From Azadirachta indica (lineage: Eukaryota; Streptophyta; Magnoliopsida; Sapindales; Meliaceae), in the NCBI GenBank assembly GCA_022749755.1, contig CM040443.1, positions 4,627,191 through 4,691,190 on the forward strand: a stretch of 64,000 nt of DNA, given 5' to 3'. The position numbers and the translations under genes are program-made. Below are positions 47,998-60,170 of this stretch, piece by piece. Numbering within the stretch: the first letter of the stretch is position 1; the number at the start of each line of letters is the position of its first letter. The notes beneath the pieces were generated by a model that was given only the letters and a program-made list of their open reading frames with translations, made no database searches and was not told the DNA's origin.

Positions 47998-48486
47998 TAA
48001 GGATGGCAACGGGCACGGTTCGGTTTTTACCTCATTCTCATTTAGATCTCTATTCCTCACTTTATCTTTTTAATAAATTTAACTAAATTACGACAAAAAA
48101 TCTCTGTAAGAGAAATAAATATCTTATGCTCACTTTTTTTTAATTTCATATTTATTTATATTAAATGTTAACTAAAATTTTATTATTAATATATTATAAT
48201 ATTATTTATATATAAGATTATATTAAAAATATAAATATAACTAGTCGATAGAATAAAACAATTATGAATTATATTATTTTTTAATTAAATATTATCCACG
48301 TAGTATTCATATGAAATAGGATAAATATAGAATAAGAGGTACTAAAACTATTCTCCACTCCATTAATAATATAAGAATTAATCACCTCTCATACCTCACC
48401 TCATTTTTTACGACATTATTTTAATTTTATCTCATTTAAAACTAATTTTCATGGACACAAAACCATGAAAAATTTTATCATTCCTA
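47998..48486. mobile_element. Non-autonomous hAT element, 489 bp
   Basis: A perfect 8-bp duplication ATAATATC at 47990-47997 and 48487-48494, the hAT size. The left end TAAGGATGGCAACGGGC is close to the common plant hAT end TAGGGATGGCAA; the right end, inverted, is TAGGAATGATAA. The paralogous spacers at about 40135 and 54065 lack it. No transposase. Confidence 0.8.
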
Positions 48487-49376
48487 ATAATATCCAAAAG
48501 CAATCATGTGACTTATTTTTGTGCTGGATAAGCTCACTCTCCGTAGGTTTCTCGTCTTCTCCACTCTTTCCTTTTATTGTCTTTTTCTTTTCCCTTCTAT
48601 TTCTCTGTAAGTGTATATCTTCACTTATATTTGGATTTATGATAATTTTCAACTACTTAAATCTACATATACCGTGGTTGCGACAACTTTTACCGGGCTT
48701 TAGTGCTATCATATATACGATTTACTTTCATATTTAAAATAAAACATCATATATATTCGAAAGTTCTTATGTAATCAATCAAGTTTTACAAAAGAAAATT
48801 AATTCCACTATCAGTTAGAAAAACCAACTCAAAAGGAGGAGGACGATTTGAAAAGAGTCAAGGAAAATACATGGAACTCAAAATTGATATAGCTCACTAT
48901 CATTAAAGAAAAAAAAACCCATGAACTCCGCTGTAATGTGTAACTTAAGTTTCGTTCCTATTCTTTGAGTAAGCATTTAATGATTCGACCAATTTAATGC
49001 TGACATGAATTATATACAATTATATATTACATTTTTTTTCTTTGAACTTATAGTCTTTCTTAAAGCTTCGGCTTCTTTATCTTTTCTAATAATCTAACAT
49101 TTTTAATCCTTAAATAAAATTCTCACTTCTCACCCTCTAACGTACACTCAATATCATAATTATTTTGTTACATGGAATTTGAAATTAAACATATATTATA
49201 CTAGAAAGAAAGCTCCAAATAGATTAAGAAAGCTACAATTGTCTGGCAGATGAGATAACTTATTAATTAAATTACCTCGAAATTTTATTCCTACATATAC
49301 ATAAAAGTAAAAAACTTAAAACAGTGAGATTAATTCATATTAATTTACTGGTAGTAATACCCATCGTTTTTACTCT

Positions 49377-50672
49377 TTAATTATCTAACAGCCTAAAATA
49401 ATTGACTAATGATTTTCCATCCAATTCGTTTGAGTAAAATCTTTCCATATACTCAGTATACGTGAACTGCCGAAAAAGAGCAGGCTTCTCCGGCGATGTA
49501 AGCTCCGGGAATGGACCATACAAGCTATCCCAGTCCCTCGGGTAGAAGAAAACTGCTGCTGATATTCTTGGTCTCCGGGATGAATTTGCCAACACTCTGT
49601 GATCTACACTCCTGTATTCATCATTGGACATAATCTGAAAACAGAAATAACATCAAATTTTAGAGTAATTAATCAATTAATTGAGAAAAATTAATTCTGT
49701 GACTCAACTACCCGAAGTATATCTCCAACGTTAATAACAAGGGCTCCAGGGACAGGCTTAACATCCACCCATTCCTCGCCATACTTAACCTGCAACCCAC
49801 CGCTAAGATCCTGGAACAAAACTGTCAATGCTCCAGGATCAGTATGAGACGCAATCCCTATCGTCAGATCAGGCTCTGGACAATAGGGATAGTAGTTGGC
49901 TATCAGCGACTTCTGCTCCAAAAATGTCATCTTCTTCAATCTGTCTGTATCTACTCCCAATCCTTAACACAACAACCCCATCAACAGCTCTCCGAGCTTT
50001 TTCACATGTTCGTTCCACTCCACCACCTCATATCTACATATTTCAGGAATTTCTTCAAGCTTTGGTAGAGTTGGATCCAGCTTTATCCTCAGTGTGTCCC
50101 TGTAAATTTATTTGAGCCCATAAATACTTCTGCTTTATTCTTAATAATATATAAATTGGGAATCGCATAAGATTTTCCGGCTGATTTATCGAAATCAAGA
50201 AATCAAATAAAATGATAATATTATACCTCCAGCTGGCAGCCTTGGAGTGAAACAAATCGATATTAGAAAAGAATGAAACGCCGCTTTTCATATCTCTCCG
50301 GTAGAGCTGCCTCTTCACCTGTGGCGGCAGTTCATGAAACCCTTTAATCGCCGAAATCATACGCTCTGTAACCTCAACTCCAACCCCATGATTCACAATC
50401 TGAAAGAATCCCAGCTGGCGAGACGCACGAGCAATATTTTCCACGATGGTTGGTCGCAGCAGGTCGGAGCCGATGCCGGACAAATCGATGCTCGGAATGA
50501 TATCTGTTTTCGATGATGAATGGATTTGTTTGATGTCGGAAAGTGTGTTGGGTGGGTGGATGAAGAAGCGGGGGATGGCAGTGATGCCGGAGTCGACTAA
50601 ACCTTTGACTCCAAGCTTGGAGTCATCGAACTGTTTAACTTCTTTGGCTCTGTCGTATAATTCTGTGCCCAT
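49377..50672 (-). pseudogene. 2-oxoglutarate dioxygenase 10, one nonsense codon
   Basis: Exons 50227-50672, 49712-50099 and 49377-49634 sum to 1092 bp and stay in one frame, with normal splice borders. The start is MGTELYDRAKEVKQFDDSKL. The HTD (SHTDPGALT), distal His (DHRVLANSS) and RIS are all present. The only lesion is TAA at 49964-49966, where paralogues have Glu in LLCEGLG, which would stop the protein in the middle of exon 2 before the iron site. It is either a very young pseudogene or a sequence error. Other mild changes: the last residue of exon 2 is Arg instead of Gln, and the stretch before the iron site reads CPEPDL. Confidence 0.85.
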
Positions 50673-50849
50673 GATCAATGTTTGTTGGTTGACGTTGAAC
50701 GGAGGAAGAGAGTTGAGATTAATATATAGAACCTGAAATTAATTAATCTTTCACCTTTCAATTCGCTAAAATTTTAAAAATAATAATTTTTATTTTTAAA
50801 AATAAATGTTGCAGGATATACAATTATTAAACATGCAATATTATTACAT

Positions 50850-50952
50850 CAAGCCATAAGGGTTCGAGTTTGTATGGTCGGAAGAATTCCTGGATGGCCC
50901 TGGTAGGACAAGTTGGCTCTGGGTATTGCTAGGCGAGGAGGCCGCCACGTAC
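50850..50952 (-). promoter_or_regulatory. Conserved GC-rich upstream block, copy 3
   Basis: Contains 'ggtcggaagaattcc', 'tggccctgg' and AGGCGAGGAGGCCGCCACGT. It begins 178 bp before the dioxygenase 10 ATG, the same distance as in copies 3 and 5. Confidence 0.5.
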
Positions 50953-51099
50953 ATTTTGAGACTATTACGACAAACGCAAACAAATTCCATCAAATAATTG
51001 CAATAAATTTGCTCAAAATTAGTCAAAAAGTAAGCCGTGATTTGTGGAAGAGGATGCTTGATCAAAATTATTTGATGAAGCTTTTCTGGACTGGTTAGT

Positions 51100-52029
51100 A
51101 TGTCTACAATAATACGAATGCATGGTGCACGGGCATATATGGTTACGAGTTACAAATATTATGAATGGTTACTAATATAACAAATTAAGTGCATGTTTGG
51201 TTTGTATTTTTCTTAGTCAAAATAATTTTTTTAATAATAAAAATTATTTAAAAAAAATTTTTAATGTCGTTTATTTAGTATAGGGAAAAGAATTTTTAAA
51301 AATTAAAAAAATTATTTTTTTTTTATATAAAAAAGTTTAAAATTTAAATTTTTGATAGTAAATTTTCGTTAGTTAATATAAAAAAATTATTTAAAATATT
51401 TTTACTTTATTTTAAAAATTTTATGTTATTTTTTTTTAAAAATTAAACATAAAAAATTTATCTATTAAAATAATTATTCAAATTTTTAAAAAAATTATTT
51501 ATAATAATCAAATCACTAATATACTTTTATTAAAAATTCTATTTATAAAATTTTTATAATTAAAAAACTCTAACAAATAGACCCGCCACAATGTTTATAT
51601 AATTATTTTCTTCATATAAGACGCCAAATCTTACTACTTCTGTATTTCCTAAGTTGAATATTGGATGCCCTTCTCTCTTACCATTGATTAGCAGTTTAAT
51701 ATACGACAAAAATGAAAAAGCAAACTATGATTGTTTAACTTTTTGTCTATCAATCATTCCAAATTAACTTCATAATTTTCTTTATTACAAAATAATTGAG
51801 TTGGTGTTATTAATTCTCTTGATTTTAGAAAAACTAATTATTTTCTTTTTCCTTGACACTTGTGACTTCTATTGTGTACTTAGTTTTGCAATGTAATAAA
51901 GTATGTGAAATTATTTCAGTTATAAAATTCTTTTTTGTTTCATTCAATTTCTGCATAAGGTAAGGAAATAGAATATATTGCACTTACTTTTGTCATCTTC
52001 AAAATTTTTCACATTATAATTTTTATTAA
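51100..52029. other. Spacer with an AT-rich insertion
   Basis: No gene. The part 51590-52020 matches the spacers at 39.7 and 44.5 kb. The very AT-rich part of about 51187-51580 is absent there and is probably an insertion (left end 'gtgcatgtttgg'), but I cannot delimit it. Confidence 0.4.
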
Positions 52030-52840
52030 GAATATTATATTTTACCACCCTAACTTTTAAAAAAAGTTGATATACCTCCATAAATTTTTAAAAAAGATAA
52101 AAAATACCCTTTTAAAATTTCTATTTATATTTTAATTTAACTGTTTTATCTCTCCACTATTAAAAATATTTAAAATAATTATATTATCTTTTTTATTTTA
52201 TAATACTTAATATAATTTTATTTTGATATTTAAATTTAAAAGTTATATTTTTATCATTAATTATTTATTTTTTTTTACAAATCTATTATCAAATTTATAT
52301 AATATTTAATTATATATTTTATAAAATATATCATATTGTTACAATAGTTTATATTAAAAATTATGTATAATTAATATTATCAAAATTATATATAATTTTG
52401 TAAATATTTAAGAAATTTCGACAACAAATTTTATGTTATAAAAAAAAAATTTTACAATTAATTATACATAATTTTTTAAATAAATTATTTTAAAAATATG
52501 ATACATTTTAGAAATTATATATAATTAGATATTCTAAATATTTGATTATAAATTTTGAAGGAAAAAATAATTAAGGGTTAAAATATTATTATAATTTTAA
52601 ATTTAAATGTTATAATAAGATTATATTAATTATTATAAAGTAAAAACTAAAAATAATATAATTATTTTATATATTTTTAATAGTAGATAAGTAAAATAGT
52701 CAAATTAAAATATAAATAATAATTTAAGGAAGTATTTTAACTTTTTCTAAAATTTAAGAAATATTTTATTTTTTCCAAAACCGAAGAGAGTATATTAACT
52801 TTATCCCAAAATCTTGGAAGCAAAGTACAATATCCCTATT
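52030..52840. mobile_element. Foldback (inverted-repeat) element, about 0.8 kb
   Basis: The left arm ('atttatattttaatttaact', near 52125) returns in inverted form on the right ('agtcaaattaaaatataaat', near 52700), and similarity covers about 250 bp on each side. It interrupts spacer sequence that runs on at 46440. Exact ends and target duplication are not clear. Confidence 0.6.
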
Positions 52841-53468
52841 TTGGGTAATGCATAGTAGGGCACTGTTAAAATATGGCTCTTTTTCAACATGAAAATAAGC
52901 TGTTAAGCTGAAATGAAGGCATGGAGAGGTTTCGAGCAAAAAGGAAGGCTGCAAAAGTCGGCTTATTACTAACTTAAAAAGAAAACAAGTTGGCAAATTG
53001 CCTACCTGTTGAAGGTTTTTTGTCCCCTATAAATAAGACTCTCATTCATTTACAAGATCATCCCAGTGAAGAGTGATTGAGGAGAGGAAGAAGAGCAGAA
53101 GAAGAGAGAAGTTCGTCTTCCTCAATTTGGCTTCTCTTGGTTTTTTTCAATTAGGTCCTTTTACTTGTAATATTTTCATTGGGTATCAATCTTTTATAAA
53201 TCTTACAAATTAGTCTGACCATAGTTATGGGTATTTGCATGTATGTTGTATTTAGATTTTATAATATCTTTCAATTTAATGTTAGTGAAGTGATTCAAGT
53301 GTCCGAAGATGTAAGTAACATTTTTTACCGAATTTCATTAAATTCAAGTGTTTTTTATTTTGTATTTTTGTATATCTACTAATTTATTATTATTTAATTT
53401 TTTCAATTATTATATTTCATAAACTTTTGTTTTTTGGGGGATTATTGGGCCTTCAATTTCCCCAACAA
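52841..53468 (+). mobile_element. LTR-like block
   Basis: Has CTATAAATAAG near 53028, a purine-rich leader and an end ATTGGGCCTTCAATTTCCCC followed by AACA, much like the block ending at 34123. No internal genes. The left boundary is a guess. Confidence 0.35.
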
Positions 53469-53471
53469 CCA

Positions 53472-53854
53472 TGTTGGAAAAGGAATAGTGGTAACCTTCT
53501 CTCCCGTCTATGTTTATATAAGCCATGTTACACAAGAGGAAAGGTATGTTTTCTTCAACACCAACTAAAACTCTGTAAAACGGATCCCTACCTTTCTCTT
53601 TCCTAAAAGGTTAGTAACCTAAATCGTCAGAGGGTTTTCATCAGTGATCTCACCAGCAACCCACTGACTTATTTTGGTGACTCAAGAATCTTCTTCCGGA
53701 AAAAGCTGCAGTCAGCAGTTCATCTCGATAGTGGGCAAGGCCTATCGAGTAGGCAAGAAGAATTTAGAGTTACCCACAGACGCGCTACAATTATTGATTG
53801 TAATTCTGTTCACTTGACATTCATGTGTCACTAGGAAAAATTTTAGCTTCAACA
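53472..53854 (+). mobile_element. Solo LTR, Copia-like
   Basis: 383 bp, beginning TGTTGGAAAAGG and ending GCTTCAACA (TG...CA), with TTTATATAAGCC near 53511 as a TATA element. No primer site or gag follows. Confidence 0.5.
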
Positions 53855-53929
53855 CTATGCCTACAATTTTAAGAGTGAGAAGAAAGAATTTTTTTTTTTT
53901 TTAGATATATCAAATCGAAACGCATCTTC

Positions 53930-54540
53930 ACCTCTGGCTTTGTACTTTGTAGGAGAAAGGAGAAGTTGCTAAGCAATTAACTAAAACTAGATATTTGTTT
54001 TATCAAAGCAAAAATGTTTATTACGAAATATAAGAAAACTCTTGAATCTCTTTTAGAACATTTATAGTACCCAAAAGCTATCATATCTATCTCAATCTCT
54101 CTCTCTCTCTTTTATTTTTTTTCCTTTTTTTTAATACCATATCTCCTCTTAAATCTAGATTTACGGTGGTTTTCATCTATTGAAATATAAATCTATAAGT
54201 TTATACAATTTTTGTGAGATTTTTGTGCGCTATTATATAAATTTACTTTTATAATATTTGAAATATTGCAAGTTCATCAGAGTCGAAAGCTCCCATGTAA
54301 TTAATTAAGTTTTTTTAACCAAAAAAAAAATGATTCCTACTTGTATTAGTTGGAAGAACCAACTCTAAAGTGAAGCATAATTTGAAAAGAGTCAAAGAAA
54401 AGTCCAAGCAGCTCAAATTTAATAAAATACGTAATCGAATAAACTACCCCTATAATTGTAACCTTTGTGGTTTGTGCAACAGTTTACCTCCTATTTTTAT
54501 TAAGTATTTAATGTTCTGACTGATTTAATGCTATCTTGAA
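53930..54540. other. Dioxygenase spacer without its gene
   Basis: Matches the 3' spacers of copies 8 and 10 (40030-40560; 47880-48970), including 'ggctttgtactttg', 'cccaaaagctat' and 'aatttgaaaagagtcaa'. In those copies a dioxygenase exon 3 follows within 0.6 kb; here unrelated sequence begins at about 54540. Confidence 0.6.
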
Positions 54541-55120
54541 TTATATCTTCAATATTCTCTCCAGCAGAAACCTTTTTTTTGGGATTTCCTTTTCGGTAGG
54601 TGAGGTGCACGCGCAACTGACATATCTGATTGTGACACTGCTGACTCCAACAGCTTCGAACGCCATCAGCTGCCCAATCTGTGACCCCAAAACATGCCAC
54701 GTGCCACCGTTTGTCAGGATAGATAGTGTTTTTGTTTTGAAATTATGGCCTCTGATCTCCCTAACGCTGGTGCGTATTCTATCATCGCTGACGCCATTGC
54801 ACTGAGAACGGACCACTTTTCATGAACTTGGTCTTCACTCTCTCTCTTTGGCTATCGATTACTTGAGCCAATTTTGAAACAAAGTCGGTCTTTCACCTTC
54901 AAATCCGGCCAAATCATCGACCATTAATCATCATCACTGAATCGGTCACCTTTGCTACTCTCTAACAAGCTCTCTTGTGATGCTTAGTATGCTAATCCAG
55001 CACTCACTTGTAGCTCACAATTCCTTGTAGCTCCTCTGTGAAATATATTCTATTCTTTTGCAATTGTCACTTGTTGTTATGGATAAATCAGAAGTATTTC
55101 TATTTATCTAAATCCAATTT
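54541..55120. other. Unidentified less AT-rich segment
   Basis: About 300 bp (54590-54890) is richer in GC and stays open on both strands for about 90 codons, but no motif is recognised. It may be the 5' part of the Copia relic that follows, or a captured fragment. Confidence 0.3.
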
Positions 55121-55129
55121 GATGGGAAT

Positions 55130-57770
55130 AATTATTATTATGGGCCCAATCTACGAGTAGCTGTCTTAAAGGATGATGTCTTTGGAGATATATGACTGGT
55201 GACATCACTAAACCTATTAAGTCAAATGATAAAACTCAAGAAAAATTTGGTGATCAATTAGAAGAATGAACCAGTAAAAATCATCAAATAATTATGTGAT
55301 TTCATAATACTATTATTTCATCTATCCATCTTTAATTTGAAAGATTTGAGACAATTAAAAGTTATGAAATTTTTTTGCTCATCATTACACTGCTATTGAT
55401 GTATAACACCAATATTAGATAATTTGTAAAATCAATTAGACACAACAGTAACCTGGACAATTTAACTATGATTTTCACTCTCAATTGTAATTTTTGTGAG
55501 ATCAACTATCTCTTTTAAAATCACAATGGGCAGATTCTTAAGATGTAGCAAAATTTGAAACTTATAAAAGTTAGCAAAGGATAATGATATTTCCTATGGT
55601 CTTACAGGACACATTGGAGCCAACTCGAGCATTATTACTATACCAAAAACCTTTGTCTACATTCAACGCTGCCCTTGACATGTTGATTTTTGAAGAAGAT
55701 CACTTAACTTCTTTGCATCCACTACGTATAGATATTGCTATAGCCACACCTTCACTTTCTTCAAAAACTAATAAAATATTTTGCAAATAATATAAAGAAA
55801 GTGGATATTGGGTTTTAAATTGTCCTACTAGAAAATGCAACATTTGTTGTTAAATTAGTCCTAACCATTTAGTTATAAATCGTCCAAAAGGGAAGTAAAA
55901 GAGTTCGCCACATATATTTGCTGTTGTTAACTTCTACAAAAATTTGGTGATGCCCTTATTTCGGCTTCATCAATTATTTCAATTACATCTTCATGGTACT
56001 TTAATTCTACATATTCTAACCATATAATTGTTGCTTCTACTGTCTTCTCTTCTAAATACACTCGTTACACTTGTTATTCATACCATAAATGGATCCACTA
56101 TGAGTGTAAACCAATTAGGTCATGTGAAGACATCTAATCTCTTTGTCTAATACTTTCCTTATTCCCAATCGTACTTTTAACCTTTTATCGGTTGATCAAT
56201 TTTGTGAGATTGGTCTTAATATTTTCTTTACTCCTTCTAGTTGTTATGTGTAGGATTTGAAGACAAGTCGGACGCTTGGAATAGGCTGTAAATTTGGACG
56301 TCTGTTGGAGCTCATCAGCTTCTATCTCCTACCTACCTATCAATTATCTCCTTAAATCACTGCATCTGCCACATCAAATTTCACGCTAAACCTTTAGCAT
56401 TCTTAATTAGGTCACATATCACTCGGTCATCTCTATTCACTCACTAGTCTCTAGTGGTATTCTTAATATTGTATCTCATGATAAAGTTGATTATGTCTTA
56501 TGTTATTTAGCAAAACACACTACTATACCTTTCAATAATAGTAACTCTTATGCTCTCTTTAACTTAATTCATTATAATATTTGAGGACCCTCACCTAATA
56601 TTACAATATGAGGATTCAAATATTTTGTTATTTTTTTTAATGACTACTTCTATTATACTTAGATTTATCTTATGAAAAATCATTCAGAATTTCCTAAGAT
56701 ATATCATGATTTTGATAAAATGATTCACACATAATTTTCTTCTTCCACTAAAGTTTTTTGTTCTAATAATGAAATGGAATATAGGGATTTTGTGTTTCTC
56801 AGTCTCCTTCAAGATAATGGTACCATTTGTCATCGTTTCTATCCTGGCACATCATAGCAAAATAGAAGGGCTTAATGTAAAGATAAACATATCCTTGAAA
56901 CATTTCGTGCTCTCTTTATTTCTACTTCTTGTCTAGAGCATTTTTGGGAAAAAGTAGCCCTTACAACTGTCTACATTATTAACCAAATTCCTTCTCCAAT
57001 CACTAATAATCAATCTCCTTATGAATGCTTATATGGGTCTCCTCCTAACTATAATCTTCTTAAAGTTTTTAGTTATGCTTCTTTTGTTCTTCTTCAACCT
57101 CATGAACACACCAAATTAGAACTTAAGGCACGTGTATATTGTTTTCTTAGGTATGGCATTGAACATAAAGGTTATAGGTGTTGGGATCCTATGTCAACTA
57201 AACTCTGTGTATCTCAACATGTAATCTTTGGGAACATAAAATGTTTTCCTCTATCTCCAATTTTAGCTCTAAATCTTACTCTACTATTTTCTTTACTAAC
57301 AACTTTATAGACTTATTCCCTGATAATTCCAATGTAGGTTTTTCTGATGCACATTCAATAAATTTGTCCAATGTATCGCCATCTATTCTTGAAGCAACGA
57401 TTATGCCTTCTAAATCCATAACTGATAACTCCACTACTCCTAATTCTTCCTTTAATATTTCTTTTTCACCTCGTCGTTCTACTCGGATAAGAGAACTTAC
57501 TATTAAACTTCGAAATTATCATTGCTTTTCTACTATCCTTTCACTATCTGAGCCTCAATACTATTTCGGGGCTTGTTTTAATCTATTTGGCAATAAGTAA
57601 TGACAGAGGAACTATAGGCCTTGGAGGACTCACATACTTGGAATCTAGTTGATCTTCCACATGGAAAAATTGAAATCAATTGCAATGGCTATAAAATCAA
57701 GAGTAAGGATGACAGCTTCATTGAAAGATATAAGGTCTGACTTGTTGTCAAAAGTTTCACGTAAGAATAT
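55130..57770 (+). mobile_element. Decayed Copia retrotransposon, gag to start of RT
   Basis: Successive frames give a gag start (YMTGDITKPIKS), a gag end with ALDMLIFEED, a zinc-knuckle remnant (YWVLNCPTRKCNICC), integrase parts (FPKIYHDF, NNEMEYRDF, LLQDNGTICHRF, VYIINQIPSP, NQSPYECLYGSPPNY) and then LRYGIEHKGYRCWDP, EDSHTWNLVDLPHGKIE and SFIERYKV, the start of the Copia reverse transcriptase. Many stops and frameshifts. It is truncated before the RT core and RNase H, and no LTRs are seen. Confidence 0.85.
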
Positions 57771-58120
57771 AGAATTGATTACGAAGAACAAAATTAACTA
57801 TGCATGATTATAAATGTTTCTTTTCAAACAAATGCATAAATAAAAACATACATGTACCAAAATTATATAAGCTTTCTTTATTAATTGCAACGGACATTTT
57901 GTGCTACGATCTTAGCATTTTGTTTTAAAGATTTTGAAAATTGTTAATAACCTTTTGCAAATTATTATACAATGTTAGAACTTTTTAGGCATGCATGTAA
58001 ATTAGAGAAAATAAACTATTCGTATATACATTCTGCAAGTCTGAGAACACAAAGCTTGAAGGCCAGAATAGAATTTATCCCACCAAAAGAATAATAGTTG
58101 ATTTTCTAGATTTCGCATAC

Positions 58121-58477
58121 CTCCAGCTACCAGCTTTAGAGTGAAACAAATCAATGTTTGAAAAGAACGACACCCCACAGTTCTATCTCTACAGTAAACC
58201 CGTGCCTTTATCTCCACCAGCTGTTCATGGAAACCTTTGATGTCTGTAATCATACGGTCCAAAACCTCCTCTCCTATTCCGTGATTCACACTCGAAAGAA
58301 ACCCCGCTCGCGCGACGCACGTGCAAATCGATGACCAGGATGATATTAGGGTCGGTACGGGTAGATGAAAAATCAGGGAATTGCGGTGAGGCCAGAGTCG
58401 TCTAAGCCTTTGACTCCGAGTTTGGAGTCGTCGAACTGTTTAACATTTTTGTCTCTGTCGTAGGATTCTGTTGCCAC
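58121..58477 (-). pseudogene. Dioxygenase first exon, pseudogene (copy 11)
   Basis: The SWR end at 58121, MNHGIGEEVLDRMITDIKG and the N-terminal DSKLGVKGL region can be matched. The start codon is changed to GTG (GTG GCA ACA GAA), about 100 bp of the PIIDLSG region is lost, and the frame is shifted. Exons 2 and 3 are absent; the Copia relic lies downstream instead. Confidence 0.85.
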
Positions 58478-58479
58478 TA

Positions 58480-60165
58480 TTGATTTGTAGTCTTTGTTTT
58501 CCTTGATTTTTCCGTGTTGTAATAAAGTAAACATAATTCTTCTTCCTCATTTCCTGGATATGTATAATGATTAATAAATTGCTAGGTGTTTTAAGATGAA
58601 AATTGTAACCGTTTTGTTAGTTTTTCTTAATATTTTGTGATTCTTATCTTTTATGCTTTTAAAATACTTTAGAGAGCAATACAAAACAACTCCTCAACTA
58701 CAAAATCTAAATATAATATTTCTGACAGCTGACTAGTTTTTTAAGTATAAATTGAAGCTTTCGAGAATCTTCATGACATATAGTTTAGTCACAATGTCAT
58801 TATCAGTATTTAACCATCTTTCGTCCTTATACCTAAACTTGTTTTTGTCTTTTGTGATATTGGTATGTAGAATTTGATAAAGAAGAAGATGTTGAGAATG
58901 AGAGGGGAAGATTTGATATTCTTTTCTTCCTATTTTATTGAAGACATTTCTAACTATATATAATAGTCTTACAATAACAGAAACAAATAGTACTAAAAAT
59001 TAGGAAAAATGAAAAAACATAACTATCCCACTGAAGATAAATGTTAGCGAATGTGAAAAAATACAACTACTCCGTTAAAGGGAAATACAACCACTTCGCT
59101 AAAACTAAATGTTAGCATATAAAGGTTATTTAACGGAATAAATAAACAAACAAAAATTTCATTTATATTTCAATTAGTGCAATCACATATGATTGTAACT
59201 CTGTAAATAGTGGCACGTATCATATACCCTTCTCTCTTAATCTTATTTTCAATTTACAAATTCAGCAACTAGAGTTTTATGAGGTTTTTCCTTATTGTTT
59301 CGTCGAAGTGAACGTTTGGTATTATAGGAATATGAAGCCTCACATTCAGCCAGTTCTCTTACAACAACAAAAGAGAGGTAAAAAGGTCAAAGTTTTGAGA
59401 GAATCATAAATTTCAGGAGATTTGTGGAATGAGATACTATCATTTTCGTCTCCAAACGTTTGGTAAAGTAACAAAACAAGACATCATTTACTTAATTTGA
59501 ACAATTTAATCCGTGTCCTACTGTCCTTTGTTGTTCAACCGTGCTTTTCAGTTTTCACAGCATACTACAATCACTAATCGGGGATTAAAATGTTATAATT
59601 AAGAAAACTATATCAATTTTTATTATTTCACTAAAGTTTAGGAGATAATATTGTGTGCCTGTGCCACAATATAAATGTAACAAAACCAAAAGTCAAAATT
59701 TATCTAATAAAAGTATTTGTCTGGACCTACTTGTAAGCAGAAGTCATTTGTACAACATAATTACACATTGGGTATAAATTGATAATGATGTCAAAGTCAA
59801 ACATTTTCAGATTATTTTTCTTATTTTCCCCCCCTTCCATTAATTTTGCAATTATTTTATCATTTCCATTAATTTTTAATTTTTGTCATATAAATCAGGT
59901 GAATAATTTTTTTATTCGACAACAAGAGGAAATGACGATGATTTGCACCTTGGAATAATCCTTATTTAAACATTATTTTCCAAGAACATGTAGCTGTAAA
60001 GAGAATTACAGTGCAAAATAAAAATTTATTCCACTCAGAGACTCTGAATTCCACCAAAAATCGCAAAGAAAATCAGCAGAAATTACCTTGAAATTTTATT
60101 GTTACATAAACCTGAGAGGTTAATTAAAATACCAACGATCGGATTTACCTTGCAGTTATGTTCAT
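58480..60165. other. Intergenic region
   Basis: No gene recognised. Contains short repeated phrases around 59020-59110 ('acaactactccgtta', 'acaaccacttcgcta'). Confidence 0.5.
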
Positions 60166-60170
60166 CCCGA

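Noticed and set aside
54541..54816. Open frame of 91 codons on the minus strand
   Set aside because: Overlaps an equally open frame on the other strand and has no recognisable motif.
57241..57600. 119-codon frame as a separate gene
   Set aside because: It is the variable region between integrase and RT of the decayed Copia element.
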